This document shows, one piece after another, positions 32,644 through 41,113 of a stretch of DNA of 64,000 nt; the stretch's first letter is position 1, and each line of letters opens with the position of its first letter. This DNA is from Chryseomonas sp014190935. GTDB lineage: Bacteria; Pseudomonadota; Gammaproteobacteria; Pseudomonadales; Pseudomonadaceae. Location of the stretch: positions 868,001 through 932,000 of the forward strand of contig NZ_JACHVV010000001.1 in NCBI RefSeq assembly GCF_014190935.1, written 5' to 3'. A model generated the notes under the pieces. The model was not told where the DNA came from. It did not search any database and was given only the letters and a program-made list of their open reading frames with translations. The translations under genes and the position numbers were made by a program.

Positions 32644-33252
32644 ATGAACGAGATAACCAAACCCCGCGGTGGGCGACCGCGCCGCGAAGAGGCGGGCGAT
32701 GTCGATCGTCGCCTGCTGGACGCCGCCTTCGAACTGTTCCTAGCCCAAGGCTTTGCCGGGACCTCCTGCGAGGCGGTGGCGCGACAGGCCGGAGCGGGTA
32801 AGGCCAGTCTCTATGCCCGCTTCGCCAACAAGGATCAGCTATTCGAGGCGGTGATCCGCCGTCATTCGGGAACACTGCCGCAGCTCGAGCCCTTGCCCTC
32901 CGGCCTGCCGCTCGCGGAACGCCTGCGGCTGGCCGGCCAGGACATGCTGGAACACGCCTCGCGACCGGAGACCCTGGCGATGATGCGACTGGTGATCGCC
33001 ACCGCCGATCGCTTTCCGGCAGTGGCGGCCGAGGCGACGCGGATCGGCTGGGAGGCAGGGCGCCTGCGGGTGCGGCAGGCCATCGAGGCGGGCCCGGATC
33101 GGCCGGCCGACGTCGAGCGGCTGCTGGAGGGATTCATCGATCTGGTCTTCGCGCCGCATCAGTTGCGGGCGCTGCTGGGTGATGATCCAGAGGGACTGCA
33201 GGCGCAGGCGGCGGAGCGGATCGAGCGGGCGATCCGCCTGTTGCTGGAATGA
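32644..33252 (+). CDS. TetR-family repressor of the epoxide hydrolase
   Basis: A 202-residue TetR protein. The HTH is in residues about 20-65 (VDRRLLDAAFELFLAQGFAGTSCEAVARQAGAGKASLYARFANKDQLFEAVI), with the N-terminal NEITKPRGGRPRREEAGD, as in the TetR/AcrR subgroup; the rest is the ligand-binding helical domain. It is divergent from the epoxide hydrolase gene with a near-perfect palindrome between them, so it probably represses both and is released by an epoxide-type ligand. The ATG lies where the family start is expected. Confidence 0.9.
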   Translation: MNEITKPRGGRPRREEAGDVDRRLLDAAFELFLAQGFAGTSCEAVARQAGAGKASLYARFANKDQLFEAVIRRHSGTLPQLEPLPSGLPLAERLRLAGQDMLEHASRPETLAMMRLVIATADRFPAVAAEATRIGWEAGRLRVRQAIEAGPDRPADVERLLEGFIDLVFAPHQLRALLGDDPEGLQAQAAERIERAIRLLLE

Positions 33253-33365
33253 GGGTGTCTGGTGACCTCGATCGCCCGATGATCAGGCTGTCGCCCGAGG
33301 CGCTGGCGTCAGCTGGGATTTCGGTCTGAGGCCACTGGAGTCGGCTTGCCCACAACTATCCATCG

Positions 33366-34160
33366 CTAGCCCTTGCGCTTGGCCGAGATCGCCGCCGCGG
33401 TGGAAATGAGCAGGTCCGCCATGCGCTTTTCGTCGCGCTCGGCATTCCAGCGCGCGCGGGTCACCGCGACGTTGACCGCCCCTATCCCGCGGCCTGCTGC
33501 ATCGACGATCGCTGCCGCGGTCGAGGTATCACCGTAGAAGAACTGGTCCTCGACGTGGGCGTAGCGCCGCTGGCGAGCCTGCCGGATGTTTTCCCAGACC
33601 TTGTCGCGATCGGTGACCGTCGCCGGGGTATAGGCGATCAGCTCGCTGCGATCGAGGATGTCGTCGACCTCGTCATCCGCATAGGTGGAAAGAATCGCCA
33701 GTCCGGGTGCGGTACACCAGGCGGGAAGCCGACTGCCGACGATGACGTTGGCGTTGAACACGTGGCGGCTGACGATACGTACGACATAGACGATGTCGGT
33801 ACCGTCCATGACGGTCAGGTTGGTGGCTTCTTCCGTCTCGCTGCCGAGTTGCTGCAGGTAGGGTGCGGCTCGATTGACCAGTTCGCTGGACGACAGGTAG
33901 TGGAAGGTGAAGTCGAGCAGCCTGGGTGACAGCTCGTATTTCTTGTCGGCGCCCTTCGTGAGGTAGCCAAGGGTACTGAGCGTATGGGTAAAGCGCTGGG
34001 CGGCGCTGATGTCCATATCGGCGAGCCCGGCGATTTCCGAGAGCGAAAGATGGCGTTTGCTGCCATCGAACGCGGTCAGGACCTTCATCGCCTTCTCGAC
34101 GGATTGCACGTAAAGCGAAGAGGCGGTGGGGTCCTTGCGCGGACGTCGCGGATCACTCAT
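33366..34160 (-). CDS. IclR-family regulator of the CoA-ligase/ABC cluster
   Basis: A 264-residue IclR protein. HTH_IclR in residues about 16-75 (SVEKAMKVLTAFDGSKRHLSLSEIAGLADMDISAAQRFTHTL) and the GAF-like effector domain after that (LTVMDGTDIVYVVRIVSRHVFNANVIVGSRLPAWCTAPGLAIL). The ATG has AGGAG. It is the last leftward gene of the cluster ending at 34251. The imperfect palindrome at 34209-34232 lies upstream and shares TTCGATAAAA with the promoter of the crotonase at 40532, which makes it the likely regulator of the whole cluster and of itself. Confidence 0.92.
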   Translation of the reverse strand: MSDPRRPRKDPTASSLYVQSVEKAMKVLTAFDGSKRHLSLSEIAGLADMDISAAQRFTHTLSTLGYLTKGADKKYELSPRLLDFTFHYLSSSELVNRAAPYLQQLGSETEEATNLTVMDGTDIVYVVRIVSRHVFNANVIVGSRLPAWCTAPGLAILSTYADDEVDDILDRSELIAYTPATVTDRDKVWENIRQARQRRYAHVEDQFFYGDTSTAAAIVDAAGRGIGAVNVAVTRARWNAERDEKRMADLLISTAAAISAKRKG

Positions 34161-34208
34161 GGAGAGACTCCTGCTTGGGGGGCGCGAATTATCGGGTCGC
34201 CAGCGCTA

Positions 34209-34232
34209 TTTTTCTATCGCAGTTCGATAAAA
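34209..34232. promoter_or_regulatory. IclR operator candidate upstream of iclR
   Basis: TTTTTCTATCG (34209-34219) and TTCGATAAAA (34223-34232) form an imperfect inverted repeat with a three-base spacer. The right half is identical to a motif in the 40545-40589 operator. Confidence 0.55.
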
Positions 34233-34250
34233 CCAGTCCTGCGTCCTCTC

Positions 34251-35786
34251 TCAGCACCTCCAGGCGTCTGCCGTCGAGCGGCTCAGCAGATGCTTTCTGA
34301 TGCGCTCGCTAGGTGTCAGGTCGAAGGCGTCGACCGCCTGATAGAAGGTCGGTCGCTGATAGGAAGCGAGCTTGTCGGCGGACCAGGCCGCGAGGGCGGC
34401 GAAGTCGAGCGCGGTGTCAGGCTTGGCCTGCACGTACAACAGGATTTCCTGTTCGCCGATCGCGGAGGCGACACCGATCGCCGCGCTGGCATGGACGGCC
34501 GGATGGCTATTGAAAATCCGCTCCACTTCCCAGGCCGAGACGTTTTCGCCACGAACGCGCATGCTGTCGGTTTTCCGGCCGACGAAGAACAGCTCGCCTG
34601 CGGCGTTGCGCCGGGCCAGGTCGCCGGTGAACAGGCGGCCCTCGCGAAGGGTGGCGGCGGTCGCCGCGGGATTGTCGAGATAGCCTGGCAGAAAGGCGCC
34701 TTCCACCGCGCTCGACAATACGATTTCTCCCAGTTCACCGTCGGCCACCGTTTGACCGTGCGGATCCAGCAGTTCGACGGTCAGCCAGGGCAGGGGGCGT
34801 CCCACCGAGCCCGGCGTTCCCCGTTCGTTCAGCGTGGCAAAGCTCGAACATTCGGTCATGCCATAGCACTCGCGCAGGGCACAGCCAAAGCGCGCTTCGG
34901 TGTCTGCCCAGCGATTCAGGCTGACCCCTGCGCCCCACAGGACGCGCAGCGGGTGGCGGGCAGGCCAGGCCGCTGGCGGCTGCTGCATCAGGATGTCGAT
35001 GATGCCGCCCAGATAGTGCAGCTGGGTGGCCTGGGCGGCAGCGCACTGATCCCAGAAGCGACTGGCGGAGAAACGCGGCACGATGTGCAACTCGCAGGGG
35101 GTCAGCAGGGGCGCCATCAGCATCTGGGCGCCGCCGATATGGCACATCGGCTCCCAGATCAGCAGATGATCGTCCGGCTGGACGTCGGCCACCCGGATGA
35201 CCGACTCGCCGGCGATGCGCATCATGCGATGGGTAAAGATCACGCCCTTGGGATGACCGGTCGTGCCGGACGTGTAGATGATGCACAGCGGGTGGTCGAA
35301 GGCCACCTGCTCTGGACGAAGCTCGGCAGCGGGCACGGCTTCAGCCTCGCGAACGAGGTCTGCGAGGGTCACCAGGGGCAGGCGGTGGGCAGCTCCCGCC
35401 TGCAGCAGCGGTTGCAGGGCAGGCTCGCTGATCACCAGGTCGGGCTGGGCATGTTCGAAGGGATAGTCGAGTCCCGGGCCCCGCAGCTTGGTGTTGATCG
35501 GGATCCAGGTGATGCCGCTCAGCGTCATGGCATAGATCAGGGCGACCTGATCGGCACTGTTGCCGAGGAACGTCGCGATCCGACTGCCCACCCTCAGTCC
35601 ACGCGCCTCCAGGGTGCTCTGCAAGGCGGCGACTCGGGCGCGAAGCGGCTCGCGGTCCAGCGCTTGCTCACCGAAGACGATGCGGATCCGGCTGGAGGTA
35701 TCGGTCAGGCGTTCATGGAGGAGCGGGATGACGTCCAGGCGATCCTGCGTGGACCGCGCGGGAAAGAAATCGGTATGGGGATGCAT
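34251..35786 (-). CDS. AMP-forming acyl-CoA synthetase, CaiC-like
   Basis: A 511-residue ANL-superfamily ligase. The P-loop is IIYTSGTTGHPKGV near residue 170, the A5 motif YGMTECSSF near 310, the core GRLFTGDLARRNAAGE near 385, and the hinge DSMRVRGENVSAWEVE near 405, ending in the catalytic-lysine motif TPSERIRKHLL. It ligates CoA to a carboxylate through an acyl-AMP intermediate. It resembles the carnitine/crotonobetaine CoA ligase CaiC, but that substrate is not proven. With the downstream-transcribed crotonase and a polyamine-type importer, it forms a plausible uptake and CoA-activation route. ATG with AAGGA upstream. Confidence 0.87.
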   Translation of the reverse strand: MHPHTDFFPARSTQDRLDVIPLLHERLTDTSSRIRIVFGEQALDREPLRARVAALQSTLEARGLRVGSRIATFLGNSADQVALIYAMTLSGITWIPINTKLRGPGLDYPFEHAQPDLVISEPALQPLLQAGAAHRLPLVTLADLVREAEAVPAAELRPEQVAFDHPLCIIYTSGTTGHPKGVIFTHRMMRIAGESVIRVADVQPDDHLLIWEPMCHIGGAQMLMAPLLTPCELHIVPRFSASRFWDQCAAAQATQLHYLGGIIDILMQQPPAAWPARHPLRVLWGAGVSLNRWADTEARFGCALRECYGMTECSSFATLNERGTPGSVGRPLPWLTVELLDPHGQTVADGELGEIVLSSAVEGAFLPGYLDNPAATAATLREGRLFTGDLARRNAAGELFFVGRKTDSMRVRGENVSAWEVERIFNSHPAVHASAAIGVASAIGEQEILLYVQAKPDTALDFAALAAWSADKLASYQRPTFYQAVDAFDLTPSERIRKHLLSRSTADAWRC

Positions 35787-35789
35787 GGA

Positions 35790-37493
35790 TCAGCGTCCTT
35801 GGAGTTTGGCGGTAGCGCGCGACGACACCCAACGGGCGAGGAGCGCGAAGACGACGATGAAGGCGACCAGCGTGGTCGAGACCGCCGCCAGGGTAGGAGA
35901 GAGCGCCAGCTGGATGCTGTCCCACATCTGCTTGGGCAGGGTCGTGTTGATGCCGCCGCTGACGAAGATGGCGATGGTCAGGTCATCGAAGGAGGTGATG
36001 AAGGCCAGCAGGAAGGCGGATACCAGGCTACTCGACATCAGCGGTAGGGTGACTGTCCGCAGGCGCGTCAGCGGGGATGCGCCCAGAATCCGTGCGGCAT
36101 CGTCCAGCCGCCAGTCGTACTGCTTGAAGGCGGCACCGAGGGTGACCACCACATAGGGCAGGGCCAGCACGGTATGGCCTATGACCAGACCCAGGTCGCG
36201 GCCGGCCAGGCCGATGCGCGAAAACAGATAGAGCAGGCCGAGGGCGATCACGATGCGCGGTACGATCAGCGGCGAGATGAACAGCGCGAACAGCAGCTTG
36301 TTCCAGCGTGAAGGCAATCGGGTCAGGGCCAGCGTCGCACCGAAGCCGAGGACCACCGCGAGCAGCGCCGTGAGCACCCCGACGCTCAGCGAGCGCCAGA
36401 GCGCCGCCTGCCAGACCGGCGAGAAGAAGAACTCGGCGAACCATTTCAGGCTGAACAACTTGGGTGGAAAGGCGATATAGGGTGCGCTGGTGAAGGCCAG
36501 GGGAATCACCACCAGGACGGGCAGGATCAGCAGGGCGACCAGCAGCACGCTGTAGCCGGTAAGGATGAGGCTGTCTCCCTGGCCGTACCGCCGCGGCATC
36601 AATCCCGACAGGGCATGGCCGAGGCCGATCAGCAGGCGTTGGGACACCCCGGCGCGGCGATTCTTCGGCGCCTCGCCGCTGAGTGAAGACAGGCCGGCCA
36701 CGCGATCGAACAGCCAGAACACCAGCAGCGAGCAGGCCAGCAGCACGACCGACAGGGCGCCGGCGAAATGCAGGTCGAAGAGGTCGAGTACGGAAGAGAT
36801 GACCAGCTGCGCCACCATCATTTCGCGGGGCGAACCGAGCAGGGCCGGCACGATGAAGAAGCCGAGACTGGTGATGAAGACCAGCAGGCTCGCCGCGGCG
36901 ACGCCGGGCCCGGACAGGGGCAGGAAGACACTGAAGAAACTCATCGTCCTGCTGGCGCCCAGGGTCTCCGCGGCGGGCATCAGGCGCTTGTCGATGGTTC
37001 TCATGATCGGCAGCAGGGTGATCACCGCGAGCGGCAGCATGGCGTGGACCATGCCGATCAGGGTGCCGGACAGCGCCGGCACCAGTCCCGATGGATCGTC
37101 GACGACCTTGGCGGCAATCGTCGTCAGCAAACCCTTGCGACTGAGCAGCAGCATCCAGGCGTAGGTCTTCACCAGATAGCTGGTCCAGAACGGCAGCATG
37201 ATCCACAGCAGCCAACGTTCCCGCCCATGAGGCGACAGGCGACACAGCAGGTAGGCGATGGGGTAGGCGAGCAGGACCGCGAGCACCGCCGTCAGGGCGG
37301 AAATCCAGAAGGTGATCCAGAGCACTCGGGCATAGATGGGCGTCGAGGCGATCCGTTCGAAATTGGCCAGGGTCAGTTCGCCGGCGTTGCCCTGAACGCT
37401 GCCCACCAGCATCTCGGCGACCGGGAGCAGAAAGAAGGCGCCCAGAAACAGCAGGGCTGGCAGTGCGGGTAGCAGACCTCGACGCAGGCTCAT
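35790..37493 (-). CDS. Fused PotB-PotC-like ABC permease
   Basis: A 567-residue protein with two complete binding-protein-dependent permease domains in tandem. The N-terminal PotB-like half spans residues about 1-275 (YARVLWITFWISALTAVLAVLLAYPIAYLLC, and the EAA loop AETLGASRTMSFFSVFLPLSGPG). The C-terminal PotC-like half spans about 310-560 (SVGVLTALLAVVLGFGATLALTRL, then the EAA loop DDAARILGASPLTRLRTVTLPLMSSSLVSAFLLAF). Most polyamine, iron and quaternary-amine importers encode these as two genes, so this is a fusion. ATG overlaps the ATPase stop by four bases. The ligand is suggested, not shown, by the neighbouring CoA ligase. Confidence 0.9.
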   Translation of the reverse strand: MSLRRGLLPALPALLFLGAFFLLPVAEMLVGSVQGNAGELTLANFERIASTPIYARVLWITFWISALTAVLAVLLAYPIAYLLCRLSPHGRERWLLWIMLPFWTSYLVKTYAWMLLLSRKGLLTTIAAKVVDDPSGLVPALSGTLIGMVHAMLPLAVITLLPIMRTIDKRLMPAAETLGASRTMSFFSVFLPLSGPGVAAASLLVFITSLGFFIVPALLGSPREMMVAQLVISSVLDLFDLHFAGALSVVLLACSLLVFWLFDRVAGLSSLSGEAPKNRRAGVSQRLLIGLGHALSGLMPRRYGQGDSLILTGYSVLLVALLILPVLVVIPLAFTSAPYIAFPPKLFSLKWFAEFFFSPVWQAALWRSLSVGVLTALLAVVLGFGATLALTRLPSRWNKLLFALFISPLIVPRIVIALGLLYLFSRIGLAGRDLGLVIGHTVLALPYVVVTLGAAFKQYDWRLDDAARILGASPLTRLRTVTLPLMSSSLVSAFLLAFITSFDDLTIAIFVSGGINTTLPKQMWDSIQLALSPTLAAVSTTLVAFIVVFALLARWVSSRATAKLQGR

Positions 37494-38536
37494 GGGCGGA
37501 TCTCCGCCGGCAGCAGCGCGGCCTGGCGCGCGTCCCAGGTGATGCCCACCGCATCACCCGGTCTGACGGTGAGTTGCCGCGGGCACCTGACGTTGAACGC
37601 CTTGCCCGAGGGCAATCTGACCTGGGCGCGCAGATCGCTGCCCAGGAAGACGCACTCGTCCACCAGACCCTGCAGCAGTCCATCCCCTGGCGCCGTCAGC
37701 CGCGCGGCTTCCGGGCGGACCAGGAGCAGGCCTTCACTGCCCTCGTATCCCTGATGGGCGTCGAGGTCCAGGGTGGCGTTTTCGACCTGCAGCCTGCGTT
37801 CGCCGACGAAGCGGCCCTCCAGCAGATTGGAGTGGCCGATGAAGCCTGCGGCAAAGCGGCTGACCGGTCTGTCGTAGAGGTCCTCGGGTGTTCCCAGCTG
37901 TTCGATGCGGGCCTGATTCATCAGGCAGATGCGATCGGACAGCGTGAGGGCCTCTTCCTGGTCATGGGTGACATAGATGAAGGTGGCACCCAGCTCGCGA
38001 TGCAGATGGCGGATCTCCAGCTGCATGTGCTCGCGCAGATTCTTGTCCAGTGCGCCCAGGGGTTCGTCCAGCAGGATCACCGAGGGGCGGTAGACGAAGC
38101 AGCGCGCCAGGGCAATGCGTTGCTGCTGGCCGCCGGAGAGTTCCTGTGGGTAACGACGCGCGAAGTCCCGCATCCGCACCATGTCCAGGGCGTCGTCGAC
38201 CGCCTTCGCGGTATCGACCTTGCTCCGCTTGCGCATGCGCAACCCGTAGGCGACGTTGTCCCACACGCTCAGGTGCGGGAACAGCGCATAGCTCTGGAAC
38301 ACCAGGCCGATCCCCCGCTCGCCTGGCGGCGTGCGGGTGGCGTCCTTGCCATCGATGAGCAAGGTACCCATCGAGGGCTGGACCAGCCCCGAGATCATCT
38401 GCAGGAGCGTGGTCTTGCCCGAGCCGGAAGGGCCGAGCAGGGTGAGGAATTCGCCGTCCTGCACGGTCAGGTCGGTGGGCTGCAGCGCAACGGCGTCCCC
38501 ATAGGTTTTGCCGAGGCCGACGGTTGCTAATTTCAT
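37490..38536 (-). CDS. Polyamine-type ABC ATPase (PotA-like)
   Basis: A 348-residue ABC ATPase with a C-terminal TOBE regulatory domain. Walker A GPSGSGKTTLLQM, signature LSGGQQQRIALARCF, Walker B VILLDEPLGALDKN, and the switch VTHDQEEALTLSDRI are all intact; the TOBE region near residues 270-345 contains VRPEAARLTAPG. Two ATGs lie six bases apart; GGAG abuts the first, so the second (38536, MKLATVGLGKTYGD) has the right spacing. The stop overlaps the permease start. Order of the set: binding protein, ATPase, fused permease, ligase. Confidence 0.92.
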   Translation of the reverse strand: MKLATVGLGKTYGDAVALQPTDLTVQDGEFLTLLGPSGSGKTTLLQMISGLVQPSMGTLLIDGKDATRTPPGERGIGLVFQSYALFPHLSVWDNVAYGLRMRKRSKVDTAKAVDDALDMVRMRDFARRYPQELSGGQQQRIALARCFVYRPSVILLDEPLGALDKNLREHMQLEIRHLHRELGATFIYVTHDQEEALTLSDRICLMNQARIEQLGTPEDLYDRPVSRFAAGFIGHSNLLEGRFVGERRLQVENATLDLDAHQGYEGSEGLLLVRPEAARLTAPGDGLLQGLVDECVFLGSDLRAQVRLPSGKAFNVRCPRQLTVRPGDAVGITWDARQAALLPAEIRP

Positions 38537-38554
38537 GGCCATCTCCAGCTCCCC

Positions 38555-39619
38555 TCAGGACAGAATCCAGGCGTTGAAGCGCTCGGTCACCGCGGCGCGG
38601 TTTTGCGCCCACCACTGCGGACTGGGCAGCCGCATGTGCTGCAGGTTGCCCGGCTCGGTGGGCAGCAGGCGCGCGCGCTCGGCGGGGATGCTGTCGAAGG
38701 CCTTGCGGTTGGTGGGACCGTAGGCCAGGGTCTTGGTCAGTTCGGCCTGGCGCTGCGCATCTGCGCAGAAGCGGACGAATTGCTTGGCGAGGTCCGCGCG
38801 CGGCGTGCCCTTGGGAATCGCCCAGCCTTCGATAGAGTAGAGGCCCTGGTTCCAGGCGATCTCGACCGGGGCGCCATTGTCGATGGCCGCCTGGGCGCGA
38901 CCATTCCAGGTGGAGATCATGTCGACCTCGCCACTCTGGATGGCCTGCATGGCCTGGGCACCGGAGGTCCACCAGATGTCGACGTGGCGCTTGATGCGAT
39001 CGAGGCTCTTGAACGCACGGTCCACGTCCAGCGGATAGAGGTCGTCGATGGCGACCCCGTCGGCCATGAGTGCCTGTTCGAGGGTATCCAGCGGGTTGCG
39101 TCTCAGGCAGCGGCGACCGGGAAACTTCTCGACATCCCAGAAATCGCGCCAGGACTGGGGGCCCTTGCCGGGTGCGAAGGTGTCGGTGCGGTAGGCGAGG
39201 ACGGTGGAATAGACGTCCACACCCAGCCAGTTGGGGGTGACCGCCTCGGGGAGGAGATCGGGATAGTCCTCCGCCTTGAGCCCGATGGGTTCCAGGAAGC
39301 CCTTTTCCTCGAGAAAGGGAATGTCTGCCGAAATCGTCAGGGTGGTGACGTCCCAGACGTAGTTGCGGGTCTGCACCATGGCCGAGAACTGGGCGACCGG
39401 CTGGGATTCGCGGGCCACGCTGATGACCTTGATACCGGTCGCCTGCTCGAAGGGCGTGTAGAAGGCCCGGCGATAAGCCTCGGTATAGGGACCGCCAGGG
39501 TCCGAGACCACGAGGCGCTGATCCTGAGCGAAAACGATGCGCGGCAGGCCTGCCGCGGCGGCCAGGAGGGCGCCGGCCTTGAGCACCTGTCGGCGACCTG
39601 GATTCTGGAATTGACTCAT
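38555..39619 (-). CDS. Polyamine-type ABC substrate-binding protein, Tat-like signal
   Basis: A 354-residue periplasmic binding protein (SBP_bac family, PotD-like). The N-terminus QNPGRRQVLKAGALLAAAAGLPRIVFAQ has a twin-arginine-type signal rather than a simple Sec one, so it may be exported folded via Tat. The body shows VVSDPGGPYTEAYRRAFYTPFEQATGIKV and SQFSAMVQTRNYVWDV-like segments (FSAMVQTRNYVWDVTTLT). The first gene of the transporter set, 154 bases after the crotonase stop, with a fair SD (AGGAGT). It determines the imported ligand, which I cannot assign: polyamine, quaternary amine or an aromatic acid are all possible. Confidence 0.88.
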   Translation of the reverse strand: MSQFQNPGRRQVLKAGALLAAAAGLPRIVFAQDQRLVVSDPGGPYTEAYRRAFYTPFEQATGIKVISVARESQPVAQFSAMVQTRNYVWDVTTLTISADIPFLEEKGFLEPIGLKAEDYPDLLPEAVTPNWLGVDVYSTVLAYRTDTFAPGKGPQSWRDFWDVEKFPGRRCLRRNPLDTLEQALMADGVAIDDLYPLDVDRAFKSLDRIKRHVDIWWTSGAQAMQAIQSGEVDMISTWNGRAQAAIDNGAPVEIAWNQGLYSIEGWAIPKGTPRADLAKQFVRFCADAQRQAELTKTLAYGPTNRKAFDSIPAERARLLPTEPGNLQHMRLPSPQWWAQNRAAVTERFNAWILS

Positions 39620-39773
39620 CTGGACTGACTCCTTGGCAACGAAAGCTCGTTTGCAGGTCGTGCCGTGCCGTAAACGCCCGGCAGCGGTGAACCCCTGTCG
39701 TCGGCAGAGATAGCGGAAGGCCTCGTGGGCGAGGCGTGGGGGGTGGCGTTCCCGGTCAGGGGCGGCCGCGCTC

Positions 39774-40532
39774 TTACTTGGCGCGTTGCTGGAAGAAGGC
39801 TTCCATCATCCGGGCGGGTTCGCCGGATTCGTAGGCCTCGCGCTGGATGCGGGTGCCCGCCTCGATGCTGTCCTGGAAGCCGGCTTCGGTCATTTCCCGG
39901 AAACGCTGCTTGTCCAGGCGCATCGCCACCGGCGGTTTCGCCGCCAGGGCTTCGGCCACTTCCAAGGCCTTGGCGAACACCTCCTCAGCCGGGACGAGGT
40001 GATGGATCAGGCCGATGCGGTGGCATTCGTCGGCTTCCATCAGACGGCCGGTCAGGGTCAGTTCGATGGTGCGGGACATGCCAAGCATGCTGTTCATGAT
40101 CCAAGGGCCGGTCGTGCTGGCGATCCCGGCATTGATCTCGGGTTGACCCATGCGCACGCCTGGATGACCGATCCGGATGTCACCCAGCAGGGCCACCTGA
40201 AAGGCAGAGCCCGCCGCAGTGCCGTTCAAGGCCATCACCAGCGGCTTGGACAGGCCACGCAGGGCGGCGTAGTAGCGCTGCCATTCACCCACCCAGGCGA
40301 CGGCGCGCTCGCCGTCGAAGTCGTGCGCTTCGGAGAGGTCCTGGCCAGCGGAGAAGGCCCGGTCACCGGCACCCGTCATGATGATGGCCCGGATGGCGTC
40401 GTCCGCCTCGAAGCGTTCGAGCGCGTCGATGATCTCGTTACGCATGGGGGTGGTCCAGGCGTTGAGTTTGGCGGGGCGGTTGAGCGTGATGACCGCAACC
40501 GCGCCTTGGATATCGATCAGGATGTCGCTCAT
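39774..40532 (-). CDS. Enoyl-CoA hydratase/isomerase (crotonase) family protein
   Basis: A 252-residue crotonase. Oxyanion-hole motifs are FSAGQDLSEAHD and ALNGTAAGSAFQVALLGDIRIG, and a catalytic Glu sits in GQPEINAGIASTTGP. Length and fold fit enoyl-CoA hydratases, CaiD-like racemases and decarboxylases. Two ATGs lie 12 bases apart; the inner one at 40532 has GGAG at ideal spacing (GGAGATAACA). It is the first gene of the leftward cluster, followed by the ABC transporter and CoA ligase, and its promoter holds two copies of the TTCGATAAAA-type IclR motif. It presumably hydrates or isomerises the CoA ester made by the ligase. Confidence 0.88.
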   Translation of the reverse strand: MSDILIDIQGAVAVITLNRPAKLNAWTTPMRNEIIDALERFEADDAIRAIIMTGAGDRAFSAGQDLSEAHDFDGERAVAWVGEWQRYYAALRGLSKPLVMALNGTAAGSAFQVALLGDIRIGHPGVRMGQPEINAGIASTTGPWIMNSMLGMSRTIELTLTGRLMEADECHRIGLIHHLVPAEEVFAKALEVAEALAAKPPVAMRLDKQRFREMTEAGFQDSIEAGTRIQREAYESGEPARMMEAFFQQRAK

Positions 40533-40544
40533 TGTTATCTCCAT

Positions 40545-40589
40545 TCGATAAAAGTTATTTAAAGGAGATTTACCTTTATCTTTTATCGA
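40545..40589. promoter_or_regulatory. IclR operator candidate upstream of the crotonase
   Basis: TCGATAAAAG (40545-40554) and CTTTTATCGA (40580-40589) are a perfect 10-bp inverted repeat, 25 bases apart, in the AT-rich promoter of the crotonase gene. The half-site is the one found next to the iclR start at 34223. Confidence 0.65.
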
Positions 40590-40770
40590 GGGACTGTCAA
40601 GTTGCGATTGTTGGCGCCAACGGGGCGGCGACAGGCAACTGGAGGAGCTGAGAATCGACGCGAGCAGGGCCATTTGCCTGGGCGGCGCGCGGGCGGCAAC
40701 GGGCCTCGGCGACGCCTGGTCAGGCCGCTGATGGTTTGGGCGGGTAAGGAAAGGTAGCGGCTGGGCAGGC

Positions 40771-41049
40771 CTAGGCGGTCGTGGCCGTGGACTGATGCCT
40801 GGAGTTCAGCCCCGCGCGCCGCTGTGGTCTGCCCGCCAGTTGCCGGGCCAGGGCGATGAAATTCTGCAAGGCGGGCGAGGGATTGAAGGCGCGGCAGGCC
40901 AGGGTGATCCGGGCGGCCAGCCGGGGGCGGGCGTGCAGGATGGGCAGTAGAAGATGTATCGAGCGGCTCTGATCTGCGAGTGGAGGCTGCAGTCCAGCGG
41001 CAAGGGCGCTACCGGGCGTGGGCTCTTTCCGGGCACTCGGCAAGGCCAT
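40771..41049 (-). pseudogene. Remnant of a LysR-type regulator C-terminus
   Basis: About 75 codons match the end of a LysR effector domain: an LPPLAD-like start, SIHLLLPILHARPRLAARI and NPSPALQNFIALARQLA, the usual closing helix. The HTH and most of the effector domain are missing; the frame begins within 64 bases of the GntR gene's stop and has no clear ribosome site. It looks like a truncated remnant left by deletion. Confidence 0.4.
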
Positions 41050-41113
41050 GATACGAAGCGCTCTAGGGGTGTGCCAGTTGCAGCAGCGGACGTCTCGGCC
41101 GTTCTGCCTCCCC

